From positions 1 to 33,771 of the IMG/VR virus record IMGVR_UViG_3300043470_001101: a stretch of DNA of 33,771 nucleotides, one strand, 5' to 3'. Positions 17,732-24,959 of the stretch are shown piece after piece. Position 1 is the first letter of the stretch, and each line of letters begins with the position of its first letter. Made by a program: the position numbers and the translations under genes. The stretch is from a virus. The notes under the pieces are model-generated. The model had not been told where the DNA came from, searched no databases, and saw only the letters and a list, made by a program, of their open reading frames with translations.

Positions 17732-18549
17732 TGCCTAGTTATTGCGTCCAAAATGCTGGTACATCAGCTTATAATGGCACCTATGATTATTATGCAGCCG
17801 GTGAATATCGAAAGGTAGGAAGTCCCACTATAAAGATTAATTATAATGGTGACGACCTCTGGTTTTTTATTAACGGCAGTACGGAAGGGTATACTGCAAG
17901 TGGTTCTGCTGCTACACCACCTCTGACCGGATGGAATGTTTCAGGCAATGGAACATCACCAGCCCCAACGCTAACAGAGGGAGCCTGTTTAATAGATCCT
18001 TACTGCGTCGCGGGTGCAGGAACGACAGTAGCTAATGGAACTTACAGCTTTAATTCTAGTTCATACAACCAATTCATGTCTGGATACTGGCAGCACATCA
18101 CCGAGCCACTTTTAAAAATGGGCATGGGCATGATGGGTTCGTATGAAATCATTAATGATTCCACTAGACTTTATTACGCATCGACCTTAACTGGCACTTG
18201 GACTGTAGATTATGGTACAGCATCAGCCCCCACAGTTACAGCGGGAGCGTGTAGTTCCCCGACCCCGACACCAAGCCCGACGCCGAGCCCTACTCCGAGC
18301 CCGACACCAAGCCCGACGCCGAGCCCGACACCAAGCCCGACGCCGAGCCCTACTCCGAGCCCGACACCGAACATCATCCGACCCAAAAGAAGCACGACTG
18401 CATCTGCTGTTCCGTCTTCATTACAACCGTTTGAGCTTGCGGTAAATATTTCCGATAAGCGTATATGGTGCGCCGACGCTTCCGGGGTTCCTGTGCTTAT
18501 GTCTGAACTTAACGACCTCCCGAGCTCGATCGATGGAGGCACGTTTTAG
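17731..18549 (+). CDS. Modular tail fibre protein with PTPS linker
   Basis: A 272-residue protein overlapping its neighbour by one base (TGATG). Residues 4-88 and 91-174 are two diverged copies of a module beginning YCV-x-x-AGT and NGTY and ending P-T-L/V-T-x-GAC, probably a carbohydrate-binding-like fold exposed on the fibre. Residues 177-213 are a Pro-Thr-Pro-Ser repeat linker. Residues 217-262 ([31 protein letters not shown]) copy the N-terminal module of the next protein. It ends SIDGGTF. Adhesion role is inferred. Confidence 0.68.
   Translation: MPSYCVQNAGTSAYNGTYDYYAAGEYRKVGSPTIKINYNGDDLWFFINGSTEGYTASGSAATPPLTGWNVSGNGTSPAPTLTEGACLIDPYCVAGAGTTVANGTYSFNSSSYNQFMSGYWQHITEPLLKMGMGMMGSYEIINDSTRLYYASTLTGTWTVDYGTASAPTVTAGACSSPTPTPSPTPSPTPSPTPSPTPSPTPSPTPSPTPSPTPNIIRPKRSTTASAVPSSLQPFELAVNISDKRIWCADASGVPVLMSELNDLPSSIDGGTF
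18259..18369 (+). repeat. Low-complexity PTPS-coding repeat
   Basis: About nine tandem 12-base units encoding Pro-Thr-Pro-Ser, with synonymous variation between units (AGCCCGACACCA, AGCCCGACGCCG, AGCCCTACTCCG). The arrangement of variants suggests duplication of larger 24-36 base blocks. It encodes an extended linker. Confidence 0.95.
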
Positions 18550-19469
18550 TGGCGAACACGATTCGACCAAAGCGATCTTATACAGCAGCATCTGTGCCCG
18601 CAGCATCGATCGCCGGGGAATTATCTATAAACGCAGCCGATGGTAAAATATGGATCACGAACGCTGCTGCGACATCACAGATTCTTGTCTCATCTTTAAA
18701 CCGCAGTGACCACACAGGAACTTTAGGTGTGGCATCAGGTGGCACAGGACTAACCACACTCACGGCAAATAATGTCATCCTTGGCAATGGCACCAGCACC
18801 CCAAGCTTTGTTGCTCCTGGTGCATCTGGCAACCTACTTACGAGCAATGGAACAACTTGGCAAAGCACTACCCCATCATCATCATCATCCATGCCAACTG
18901 GCGCACTCATGCCCTATGCAGGAGCTAGCGCACCTACTGGATATCTTTTGTGTGATGGCAGTAGTGTCAGTAGTTCGAGCTTTTTAGCACTACACGCAGT
19001 CATCAGTAACACCTATGGCGGATCTGCTTACACAGGGGCAGGCGCACTTAGTTTTAATCTGCCCGACCTCAGGGGCCGTCTCCCGATGGGTGCTGGAACT
19101 GGTACTGGGCAGAACGCATCAGGCACAGGGGCACCGAGTGGAACCGCACAAACAGCTAGGACTAGGGGCCAGTGGGGTGGAGAAGAAACCAACCTTTTAA
19201 GCACCACAGAAATGCCTAGCCATAATCACGGTGGAACAACGCAGGGTGGTGGTAGTCATAGCCATACACCAGCAGGAAGCATTGGGAATGTAGGACTAGG
19301 AACCAATAATCTAGCAGTTTCTGGTGGATCTCAATGGGGCTTTTCATCGACTGCAACCATCACCAACACCGTAGCCAATCACACACACACTATCGATGCT
19401 CAGGGTGGGGGTGGAAGGCATAACAATGTTCCACCTTTTGTTGTCCTTAATTACATTATTAAAACCTAG
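18549..19469 (+). CDS. Tail fibre with C-terminal tail-collar domain
   Basis: A 306-residue protein starting at GTG 18549 inside the preceding stop (TAGTG). Residues 1-50 (NTIRPKRSYTAASVPAASIAGELSINAADGKIWI) are the attachment module. Residues about 118-200 form the phage tail collar domain (PTGALMPYAGASAPTGYLLCDGSSVSSSSFLALHAVI, then LPDLRGRLPMGAG). The C-terminus carries clustered His (SHNHGG, SHSHTP, NHTHT) like the metal-binding stem of T4 gp12-type short fibres, and ends NVPPFVVLNYIIKT, the usual end of this family. Likely receptor-binding tip. Confidence 0.88.
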   Translation: MANTIRPKRSYTAASVPAASIAGELSINAADGKIWITNAAATSQILVSSLNRSDHTGTLGVASGGTGLTTLTANNVILGNGTSTPSFVAPGASGNLLTSNGTTWQSTTPSSSSSMPTGALMPYAGASAPTGYLLCDGSSVSSSSFLALHAVISNTYGGSAYTGAGALSFNLPDLRGRLPMGAGTGTGQNASGTGAPSGTAQTARTRGQWGGEETNLLSTTEMPSHNHGGTTQGGGSHSHTPAGSIGNVGLGTNNLAVSGGSQWGFSSTATITNTVANHTHTIDAQGGGGRHNNVPPFVVLNYIIKT

Positions 19470-19478
19470 GATCAAATC

Positions 19479-19667
19479 ATGGAAATACTTATAACTGAAA
19501 CAGTGCAAAGTGAATTTGGCTCAGCAGGCTTCAATGTCACCTTCATTAATCGCAATAAAAAAAAGGTGGTGAATGATGCTGACTTCTTTCCTGAAGGTTC
19601 AGAAATTGAAGTAAAAATAAAGCAGCTTAAACGATTACTGAAACAATATTTCGACGCACAGGTATAA
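19479..19667 (+). CDS. Small hypothetical protein
   Basis: A 62-residue protein between the last fibre gene and the lysis cluster. It has a beta-rich first half (EILITETVQSEFGSAGFNVTFIN) and a basic amphipathic helix at the end (EVKIKQLKRLLKQYF). No family recognised. AGGATC lies a few bases upstream of ATG 19479. Possibly a fibre accessory protein, by position only. Confidence 0.55.
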   Translation: MEILITETVQSEFGSAGFNVTFINRNKKKVVNDADFFPEGSEIEVKIKQLKRLLKQYFDAQV

Positions 19668-19679
19668 CCCGAAAGGCCC

Positions 19680-21206
19680 ATGATGAACCTTTTTCTTTAC
19701 CTCTTGTTTTTTTCTCAGATCGAAGCGAGCTCCGTCGAGGGTGGACGCACTTCTCCCGATGGGTCGGAAGAGATCCAGATCGATCTTCCGGGATCGCAGC
19801 AGATGAAAAACACCGGAGGAAGAGACGGCGCTGGCCTATGCGTCTTCACGTCGATCGAGCACGCAGGACGATGGCAGAACGTCGATTCGATCCTCGGACT
19901 ACAACAGAAGATGACAAAAGAAATGGGTGGCGGCTATCCCTCGAAGGTCGAGAAGATGCTTTCGAAATACTGCGACGGAGCACAGTACCTTCAATATGAG
20001 GGCAGCGATCCCTCACTGATTAAACTCGCTCTTACCACTGGCAGAATGCCATCGGTTACTTATGGGTACTCTCCGAGGTACGCAGGAAAGATTGCGCATA
20101 TGGTAAACGCCGTGCACCTCACAGAAAAATGGGCAGCGATCCTCGATAACAATTTCCCTGGTGAAAATAAATATGAGTGGATGTCTCCCGCAGAATTCAA
20201 AAGACGATGGATCTCTGGAGGTGGTGGGTGGGCAGTAGTTCTTCTTGCTCCTCCTCCTCCTCCGCTGCCAACGAATGACACAGAACCTCTTAAAGCATAC
20301 GGTCAGAAATGGGGCTCACTCGGGTGCGCTGCGGTCGCAGTGCCTTACGAGTGGCGAGCCATCGATGCGGATCAAGTCGCCCTTTACAGCGGAGCAGTTC
20401 AGCGCGGGGTCTGGATCAGAGCTCGACAGTCTTATCGAGAGCTTTTGCCTGATGGGAACTGGGGAGCGGATCAGGAGCTCGCACCGATTGCGCCTCCTGA
20501 GACTCACCTCATGAAGATGATCGAGCAGAAGGAACAGAACTTCGGGCTCGACCGATCGCGCATTGATTCAGGCGTCGAAAAGTTTTGGCTTGGAGGTCGA
20601 GAGGTTACACGCAAGCAGGCATATTCAGCGATCGAGGGAACTGGGAAAGACCTTGTCGACGACAGGGAGAAGCTCCGGCTCACTGTGATCGGCACAGCAT
20701 CAGAGTGCTCATCTGTCATGAAGGATCTTGAAAGCGATCCCGCTCTCAAAGCTTTTGCAGAAACGATGCTAGTGCAGTCATACCGACCCGATTCATGGGC
20801 TGTGAAAGATATTGGCCTTCTTCCGGGATCTCCTCGAATTATCGTGCAGGGAGGCCCAGACTCTCGAGGCGCAGGGAAAGTTCTTCACTCTCAGGGCGAT
20901 TACGATGGAGGAGCGAAAGCTCTTGCTGACGCACTGCGAAAAGTTCGGCCCGACTACGATCCGAAACGCGATGCCGACCTTCGAAAGCCTGCGCCAATCC
21001 TGCCGACGCCGTCGCTCCCCGGCAATGGAAACAGCACGATCGCACTGCTGGTGATGCTTATCGCTGGTGGTCTGACCGTCGCAGGTTTCCCTGTCCTAGC
21101 ATCTCTAGTCAGAGCATGGGGAGCGATGTTTGCAGCTAAAGCGCCAGAGGTTAAAGTGGAAACTTTAAAGCGAAAAACTGTAAAGCCTAGAAAGAAAAAG
21201 GCTTAG
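19680..21206 (+). CDS. Membrane-anchored papain-like cysteine peptidase with thioredoxin-like domain (candidate lysis enzyme)
   Basis: A 508-residue multidomain protein. Residues 1-16 (MMNLFLYLLFFSQIEA) look like a signal peptide. Residues about 45-185 fit a C39/papain-like peptidase: GLCVFTS with Cys54, IAHMVNAVHL with His140, and ILDNNFPG with Asp156/Asn157 as third member. Residues about 325-430 resemble a thioredoxin-like fold (RLTVIGTASECSSV, GSPRIIVQGG, GKVLHSQGDYDGGAKALADALRK) but lack CxxC. A transmembrane helix lies near 463-485, with a basic cytoplasmic tail. Being just upstream of a holin-like gene, it may cleave peptidoglycan peptides or cell-surface protein. The catalytic role is inferred. 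Confidence 0.62.
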   Translation: MMNLFLYLLFFSQIEASSVEGGRTSPDGSEEIQIDLPGSQQMKNTGGRDGAGLCVFTSIEHAGRWQNVDSILGLQQKMTKEMGGGYPSKVEKMLSKYCDGAQYLQYEGSDPSLIKLALTTGRMPSVTYGYSPRYAGKIAHMVNAVHLTEKWAAILDNNFPGENKYEWMSPAEFKRRWISGGGGWAVVLLAPPPPPLPTNDTEPLKAYGQKWGSLGCAAVAVPYEWRAIDADQVALYSGAVQRGVWIRARQSYRELLPDGNWGADQELAPIAPPETHLMKMIEQKEQNFGLDRSRIDSGVEKFWLGGREVTRKQAYSAIEGTGKDLVDDREKLRLTVIGTASECSSVMKDLESDPALKAFAETMLVQSYRPDSWAVKDIGLLPGSPRIIVQGGPDSRGAGKVLHSQGDYDGGAKALADALRKVRPDYDPKRDADLRKPAPILPTPSLPGNGNSTIALLVMLIAGGLTVAGFPVLASLVRAWGAMFAAKAPEVKVETLKRKTVKPRKKKA

Positions 21207-21278
21207 AAGAAAGTTTTTACACAGTGCTTTAATTTTGGAAATCCTAAGAGATGATGAACGAATAATAAGGAGGCTAAC

Positions 21279-21500
21279 ATGGATGGATTAAAAGCAGGGT
21301 GGAAGACTTCAGAATTCTGGACGACGCTCGTCGTTCAAGCAGTTTCGCTCACAGTAGTTCTCGGGCTCATGAATCACACCGACAGCGCAACGCTCACCGA
21401 CTCGCTCACGACGATGGTGACTGCGGCATTCTCCCTGATGATCTCAGGATCGACTGCGATGGCTTACATAAAATCACGATTTGAACTGAAGGCAAAATGA
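21279..21500 (+). CDS. Putative holin
   Basis: A 73-residue protein with two predicted membrane helices (about 14-32 FWTTLVVQAVSLTVVLGLM and 43-64 LTTMVTAAFSLMISGSTAMAYI), a short loop and a charged C-terminus (KSRFELKAK). Size, topology and location after the peptidase gene suit a class II-type holin. A strong AAGGAGG site precedes ATG 21279. The stop overlaps the next ATG (ATGA). No holin family signature was recognised. Confidence 0.65.
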   Translation: MDGLKAGWKTSEFWTTLVVQAVSLTVVLGLMNHTDSATLTDSLTTMVTAAFSLMISGSTAMAYIKSRFELKAK

Positions 21501-21643
21501 ACCTTCACCAGATCATCACGGGTGCGCTCGTCGGGTGGTGCGTATGGCTCACCCTTTTCAGCTCATGTCACTGCTATGCTGACAGACCATTTTTAAAACT
21601 GGCGAAGCTCCTTCTGTGGCTCTTGGGGAGCCTCGCTCTGTAG
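21497..21643 (+). CDS. Small membrane protein, possible lysis accessory
   Basis: A 48-residue reading frame coupled to the holin-like gene by ATGA. It has a hydrophobic N-terminal segment (IITGALVGWCVWLTLFSSC) that could be a signal anchor or lipoprotein-like signal (FSSC is a weak lipobox), and a second hydrophobic segment (FLKLAKLLLWLLGSLAL) at the C-terminus. A spanin-like or antiholin role is only a guess, based on place and size. Confidence 0.5.
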   Translation: MNLHQIITGALVGWCVWLTLFSSCHCYADRPFLKLAKLLLWLLGSLAL

Positions 21644-21654
21644 GGAGAAAAGAA

Positions 21655-22005
21655 ATGGTCGAAGACGATCCCTGGCTAAAACACCTCGAGCAGATTTACA
21701 CCGATCGAGATAATGGAGCGAAAGCATCAGACCCCGAGGATCTGCGCACGCTCATGCTGCGTCGTCTTGTCGTGACTTTCGGTGTCGATTCGGACTACGT
21801 CAATAGTTTGATGCCTCTCCTGGTTCAGCAGTTCGTGATCGAATACGCAAGACATGGGTCGAGTAAACGGTGCTTTGAAAATCTCGACGATAATTTCGTC
21901 GATCTTAGCGATCCAAGATTTCAAGTGAAACTGAAAAAGATTCGGCGTGGTCGTGGAACTGATCCTTATGAAATCCCCAGGGCGAGAGATAAAAACGATG
22001 GCTGA
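21655..22005 (+). CDS. Hypothetical protein
   Basis: A 116-residue soluble protein. ATG 21655 is preferred, being 6 bases after GGGAGA; an earlier in-frame GTG at 21616 would overlap the preceding gene. It is helical and acidic at the N-terminus, with a basic patch (VKLKKIRRGRGT) near the C-terminus. No family recognised. It overlaps the zinc-ribbon gene by 8 bases. Confidence 0.6.
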   Translation: MVEDDPWLKHLEQIYTDRDNGAKASDPEDLRTLMLRRLVVTFGVDSDYVNSLMPLLVQQFVIEYARHGSSKRCFENLDDNFVDLSDPRFQVKLKKIRRGRGTDPYEIPRARDKNDG

Positions 22006-22465
22006 AATTACCTGCGCAGGATGCGGGAACATTAGACCACATCGAGCGAAGGGTCTCTGCATTAAATGTTATGATCGGATTCCGCGCAGGCTCATTACCT
22101 GCATCTCATGCGGGGAGCGAAAACCTCATGAAGCTCGCCAGCTCTGCCGCTCGTGTTACAAGAACAGCGGATCAGGCACACCCTTTCTGAAGTCGTCTCT
22201 GGGATGCGTGATTGCTGAAGAGGAAGACAGGCGAGACTCTATGAGAGTGCCACCGCTGACCCCGACAATGGCTCGCCCAGGCACAGAGGAAAAGATTCAA
22301 GTCATGATTGCTCGCCATGCTCGATTCGAGACCCTATATCATGAGCACGACTGCGTGATCCCGAAGGAGCTCGACACGATCACACCCACTCGCAGCAAAA
22401 ACGGTGGCTGGCATAATGGGCCGACTATAATCTTTTCGACCCCGGAGCTGATCGAGGATGAATAA
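21998..22465 (+). CDS. Double zinc-ribbon protein
   Basis: A 155-residue protein. Two successive zinc-binding units are visible in the first 55 residues: CAGCG...CIKCY and CISCG...CRSCY, each followed by a basic stretch and spaced as near-copies of one another (IRPHRAKGLCIKCY / RKPHEARQLCRSCY). The rest has no recognised domain but contains REAR-type charged helices and a His-rich short stretch (YHEHD). Zinc-ribbon proteins of this size in phages are often small regulators or nucleic-acid binders; the actual role is unknown. Start chosen at ATG 21998. Confidence 0.68.
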   Translation: MAEITCAGCGNIRPHRAKGLCIKCYDRIPRRLITCISCGERKPHEARQLCRSCYKNSGSGTPFLKSSLGCVIAEEEDRRDSMRVPPLTPTMARPGTEEKIQVMIARHARFETLYHEHDCVIPKELDTITPTRSKNGGWHNGPTIIFSTPELIEDE

Positions 22466-22682
22466 GCAGTCTCGATCCATGTCTCTTGTAGAATCAGCGG
22501 CGAACACGGGCGCGGGGTTTCTGCTCTCCCTAGTGCTCCAGATTTCCCTTTTCTCTGCCATGTCGATCGAGACTACCACCTCCCAGAACCTCGTCATGAG
22601 CATCGTTTTTACGCTCGCATCACTAGTGCGAGGCTACCTCATGAGGAGGGTTTTCTTATGGTTTGAGGAGTCAAAACCCTGA
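22458..22682 (+). CDS. Small phage membrane protein, DUF7220-like
   Basis: A 74-residue protein with two membrane helices. The pattern SRSMSLVESAANTGAGFLLSLVLQISLF...TTSQNLVMSIVFTLASLVRGYLMRRVF matches a widespread small phage protein (sequence pattern SLVE..AN...G, then QN..I...FT..S..R.Y..RR.F) that I recall as DUF7220. Function is unknown. It is the last gene before the attachment region and overlaps the previous gene by 8 bases. Confidence 0.78.
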   Translation: MNKQSRSMSLVESAANTGAGFLLSLVLQISLFSAMSIETTTSQNLVMSIVFTLASLVRGYLMRRVFLWFEESKP

Positions 22683-22740
22683 CGGAAATCTGACGGAAAT
22701 GCTTTTTAAAATATGCGTAATCCTGCATAAATATGCGTAA
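22680..22740 (+). repeat. Paired direct repeats, probable integrase arm sites
   Basis: TGACGGAAAT at 22680-22689 and 22691-22700 (11-base period), and AAATATGCGTAA at 22709-22720 and 22729-22740 (20-base period). A further TGACGGAA lies at 22903-22910, beyond the core. Confidence 0.8.
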
Positions 22741-22820
22741 ATAATTTAATAGAAAACCCTTTATAAAGCCTGCATAATACGCTTTCAGCACCGATAATTT
22801 AAACTGATTTAATAGGTCGA

Positions 22821-22863
22821 TTGGGGTGGAAGAGGTCGCAGGTTCAAATCCTGTATCCCCGAC
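22821..22863 (+). other. attP core identical in pattern to the 3' half of tRNA-Pro(GGG)
   Basis: Reading 22821-22862 as tRNA: anticodon loop TT-GGG-GT, stem strand GGAAG, variable loop AGGTC, T stem-loop GCAGG-TTCAAAT-CCTGT, acceptor strand ATCCCCG and discriminator A. Anticodon GGG plus A73 and a C1-G72 type end point to tRNA-Pro. Bases upstream of the anticodon loop cannot form the 5' half, so this is not a tRNA gene. Insertion here would restore the host tRNA 3' end. Confidence 0.85.
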
Positions 22864-22901
22864 TAGACTTACGGCGAATTTAGAATTTTAAAATTCCGTC
22901 A

Positions 22902-22931
22902 TTGACGGAAAAGGTCTCGATGCCCTATGAT
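22902..22931 (+). promoter_or_regulatory. Integrase promoter overlapped by a palindrome
   Basis: TTGACG (22902-22907), 18-base spacer, TATGAT (22926-22931), about 50 bases before the integrase ATG. The -35 lies inside the palindrome 22894-22910, so whatever binds there (integrase itself or a repressor) would block the promoter. Confidence 0.7.
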
Positions 22932-22987
22932 GTTACACGTTCTGAGGCGATTTCCGCAGCAGGGCAAAACATCACCGGAGCCGACGC

Positions 22988-24199
22988 ATGAAGCGAACAC
23001 CAAAATTCTGTCACCATAAGGGCACTGATAGAGGGTACGCGACAGACCCTCGAACAAAAAAAGAAGTGTGGTTCGGGCCTTGGGGGCTCGCTGCCACGAA
23101 ACAAAAGTATCTGCGGTGGGTCGCGGAACTTTTAACGGAAGAGGTCGCTCCCAGAGTCGCTCCTGAGAACGAGCCCATAGTCGCTGATTTAGTAAATGCT
23201 TTTATTAAGCACGCTATTTCGTATTACCGGGATCCTGTCACAGGGCAGCCGACGTCGCAGCTCGGTGTCCTAAAGTCAGCACTGCGGGAGCTCGATCTTT
23301 ATCTTGAAATGCCGATCCGAGATTTCGGCCCTTCTACTCTTCTCGCAGTGAGAGCAGGAATAGTGAACAGAGATATCATGCCGCAGAGCTCGACGACTAA
23401 AAAAAAGAAACTTTGCATCTCTTCGGTGAACGGAGCAATTACTAAAATTCGGATGATGTTTAAATTAGGCGTTGAGTGGCAGATCGTTCCCGTCGAGATT
23501 TATCAGGCACTCGCCTGCGTGAAAGCACTTAACTGGCGAACAGCTCCTTCGCTCCGATCACCTGAGAAGATCGCACCAGTACCGCTGCATTACTTCTCGC
23601 TCATCATGCCTCATCTTAAACCGCTTTATCAGGCAGTGCTCAAAGTTCACATTGCCACGGGCATGAGGGTGAAGGAGCTGTGCTCGATGAGGTGGTCAGA
23701 GATTACCGAGGTCGAAGACGGGCTCTGGTGCTATGCACCGAGCGAACACAAGAACAGTCACCGAGGCGACGATCGAAAAGTTTATCTTAAGAGCGACCTC
23801 ATCGAGCTCATGAAGAGCGTGAGAAAACCACTCTGGAAAGAAGACGCGGTCTGGTGTCATCGAGGAGTGGGTCGCCATGCTGGTTACAGTGGAATGATTT
23901 CTGCGGATGCCTACGCTCGAGCGATCGAGAATGCTCAGGCGCGATACAATGACGGGCGAGTCAGTCGGCAGGCAGGAGCTCGGACAGACCTTAAGAAGAA
24001 ATATAAATACACCTCAGCGAAACGAGAACCGATGGCGCACTGGACGCCACTCCAGATAAGGCACACGGTCGCAACGCAGGTTCGCAGGACTCACGGGCTC
24101 GAGGGAGCGCAGGCAGTTTTGGGTCATTCGACGCTTGATGCCACTCAGATTTATGCTGAAAAACGTGACGATTTAGCGAGGAGCGTAGCACGATCGTAA
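22988..24199 (+). CDS. int: Tyrosine site-specific integrase
   Basis: A 403-residue tyrosine recombinase, full length. Residues 60-185 form the core-binding domain. Catalytic residues: Arg227 (ATGMRVKEL), Lys255 probable, Arg358 (LQIRHT), His380 (LGH), Tyr389 (TQIYAEK). The His of the usual HxxR box is Leu355. The N-terminal 'KFCHHKGTDRGYATD...WFGPWG' and the ending resemble planctomycete integrases from memory. It catalyses recombination between attP and a host tRNA-Pro. It has its own promoter; no excisionase is directly adjacent (the AlpA-like gene at 29809 is a candidate). Confidence 0.94.
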   Translation: MKRTPKFCHHKGTDRGYATDPRTKKEVWFGPWGLAATKQKYLRWVAELLTEEVAPRVAPENEPIVADLVNAFIKHAISYYRDPVTGQPTSQLGVLKSALRELDLYLEMPIRDFGPSTLLAVRAGIVNRDIMPQSSTTKKKKLCISSVNGAITKIRMMFKLGVEWQIVPVEIYQALACVKALNWRTAPSLRSPEKIAPVPLHYFSLIMPHLKPLYQAVLKVHIATGMRVKELCSMRWSEITEVEDGLWCYAPSEHKNSHRGDDRKVYLKSDLIELMKSVRKPLWKEDAVWCHRGVGRHAGYSGMISADAYARAIENAQARYNDGRVSRQAGARTDLKKKYKYTSAKREPMAHWTPLQIRHTVATQVRRTHGLEGAQAVLGHSTLDATQIYAEKRDDLARSVARS

Positions 24200-24269
24200 A
24201 ACAGGCCAAAAATTATTTAAATTATTTAAATAGTTTTTTGTTGCGTAATAAAAAAAGTCATTTAATTTA

Positions 24270-24297
24270 TTCACAGCGTCGAGAAAAATATTATAAC
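24270..24297 (+). promoter_or_regulatory. Candidate promoter for the winged-helix-like gene
   Basis: TTCACA (24270-24275), 16-base spacer, TATAAC (24292-24297), in a strongly AT-rich spacer after int. The region also contains the near-repeat ATTATTTAA twice (24211-24229), a possible protein-binding site. Confidence 0.55.
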
Positions 24298-24315
24298 AAA
24301 AAGGGACATTCGCTC

Positions 24316-24723
24316 ATGAGCCTGATACTGGAAGCGGCGATCGAAAGGGCAGCCGAAAAAGCACTGAAGGAATTTTTGACTAATAATGTAGCAGATAATG
24401 CGGAAACTCCGTATAAAGATAGTGGGGTTTTAGGTATTAAAGTTAATAGGAGGACGCCCAAAATGTCCTGGATGGATTTTTCCGACGCAGAATTACGAAT
24501 AGTTAATGAGGTTGAAAAAAACCCAGGGATGAAGCAGAACGCAATCATCTCGCTGATGAGTGTTCATGACGATGCTTATCCTGATGGCACTCCCGACGCA
24601 GGAACTGTTCGCTTTCTTTTGGCGAACCTAGTAAAGCGAAAAGTTCTCATCGCCAGCAGCACTAATGGTTATACGATAAACGATTCAGATTATCCCCCAG
24701 CTAAGAAGTATCCCGACAGATAG
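24316..24723 (+). CDS. Possible winged-helix regulatory protein
   Basis: A 135-residue protein. ATG 24316, preceded by AAGGGA, is chosen over an upstream in-frame TTG at 24238. Residues 1-25 are a charged helix (LEAAIERAAEKALKEFL), then a linker, then a segment (SDAELRIVNEVEKNPGMKQNAIISLMSVHDD..., VRFLLANLVKRKVLIASS) with the helix-turn-helix and wing pattern of winged-helix proteins. It stands alone between its own promoter and a strong terminator, beside int and before the operator region, which suits a lysogeny regulator. That role is inference. Confidence 0.55.
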   Translation: MSLILEAAIERAAEKALKEFLTNNVADNAETPYKDSGVLGIKVNRRTPKMSWMDFSDAELRIVNEVEKNPGMKQNAIISLMSVHDDAYPDGTPDAGTVRFLLANLVKRKVLIASSTNGYTINDSDYPPAKKYPDR

Positions 24724-24747
24724 TCAAGTTTCACACCGAAAAAACTA

Positions 24748-24780
24748 AAAGGTCAGCGTCAAAAGCGCTGGCCTTTTTTT
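24748..24780 (+). terminator. Intrinsic terminator after the winged-helix-like gene
   Basis: An 11-bp stem (24748-24758 with 24766-24776, one G-T pair) with a 7-base loop and seven T at 24774-24780. It isolates the integration/lysogeny region from the early operon. Confidence 0.93.
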
Positions 24781-24815
24781 GTTTGATATCACCTTAAATT
24801 ACAGCACATCCATTT

Positions 24816-24846
24816 AATCAGATCGTAATCAGATCACCGTCTGATT
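24816..24846. promoter_or_regulatory. Candidate operator cluster before the early operon
   Basis: AATCAGATC occurs at 24816-24824 and 24827-24835 (one helical turn apart). The second copy and TCTGATT at 24840-24846 form an inverted repeat with 7-base arms and 6-base spacer. It overlaps a weak -35 candidate (TTGAGA 24845-24850, with poor -10 AAGATT 24868-24873). It is the best place in the window for a repressor to control early genes. Confidence 0.6.
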
Positions 24847-24880
24847 GAGAAATAATTTCAAATGTAGAAGATTACCCTCA

Positions 24881-24959
24881 GTTCGTGTGGTCTGTATTCT
24901 TCCACACGGATGAACTCCAAGGGGCGGCGCAGTTTTTCCTTTTTACTGCGTCGCTTTTT
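24881..24959 (+). ncRNA. Structured leader RNA ending in an intrinsic terminator
   Basis: Two hairpins follow one another. The first pairs CGTGTGG (24884-24890) with CCACACG (24902-24908) and can be extended by GTTC/GAAC at 24881 and 24913. The second is a 10-bp GC-rich stem (24924-24933 with 24945-24954) followed by five T (24955-24959), a terminator. Transcription from the operator region would give a short RNA or an attenuated message for the gene after it. The element is inferred from base pairing only. Confidence 0.6.

Larger units (their letters stand above)
22683..22987. other. attP region (about 300 bp without a gene)
   Basis: The stretch contains the tRNA-derived core (22821-22863), paired repeats on the left arm (TGACGGAAAT at 22680 and 22691; AAATATGCGTAA at 22709 and 22729), and on the right arm two palindromes, GAATTTTAAAATTC (22883-22896) and TTCCGTCA-T-TGACGGAA (22894-22910). 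The TGACGGAA element occurs on both sides of the core, as integrase arm sites do. It is AT-rich on the left. The integrase gene follows directly. Confidence 0.85.

Noticed and set aside
18259-18369. A CRISPR array
   Set aside because: The repeats are short, contiguous, in frame and without spacers; they encode a linker.
18210-18542. A long minus-strand frame with Gly-Val-Gly-Leu repeats
   Set aside because: It is the antisense reading of the PTPS-coding repeat and overlaps a clear + strand fibre gene.
22821-22863. A tRNA gene
   Set aside because: Only the anticodon-loop-to-acceptor 3' half is present; upstream bases cannot form D arm or 5' acceptor strand, and the position beside the integrase identifies it as attP.
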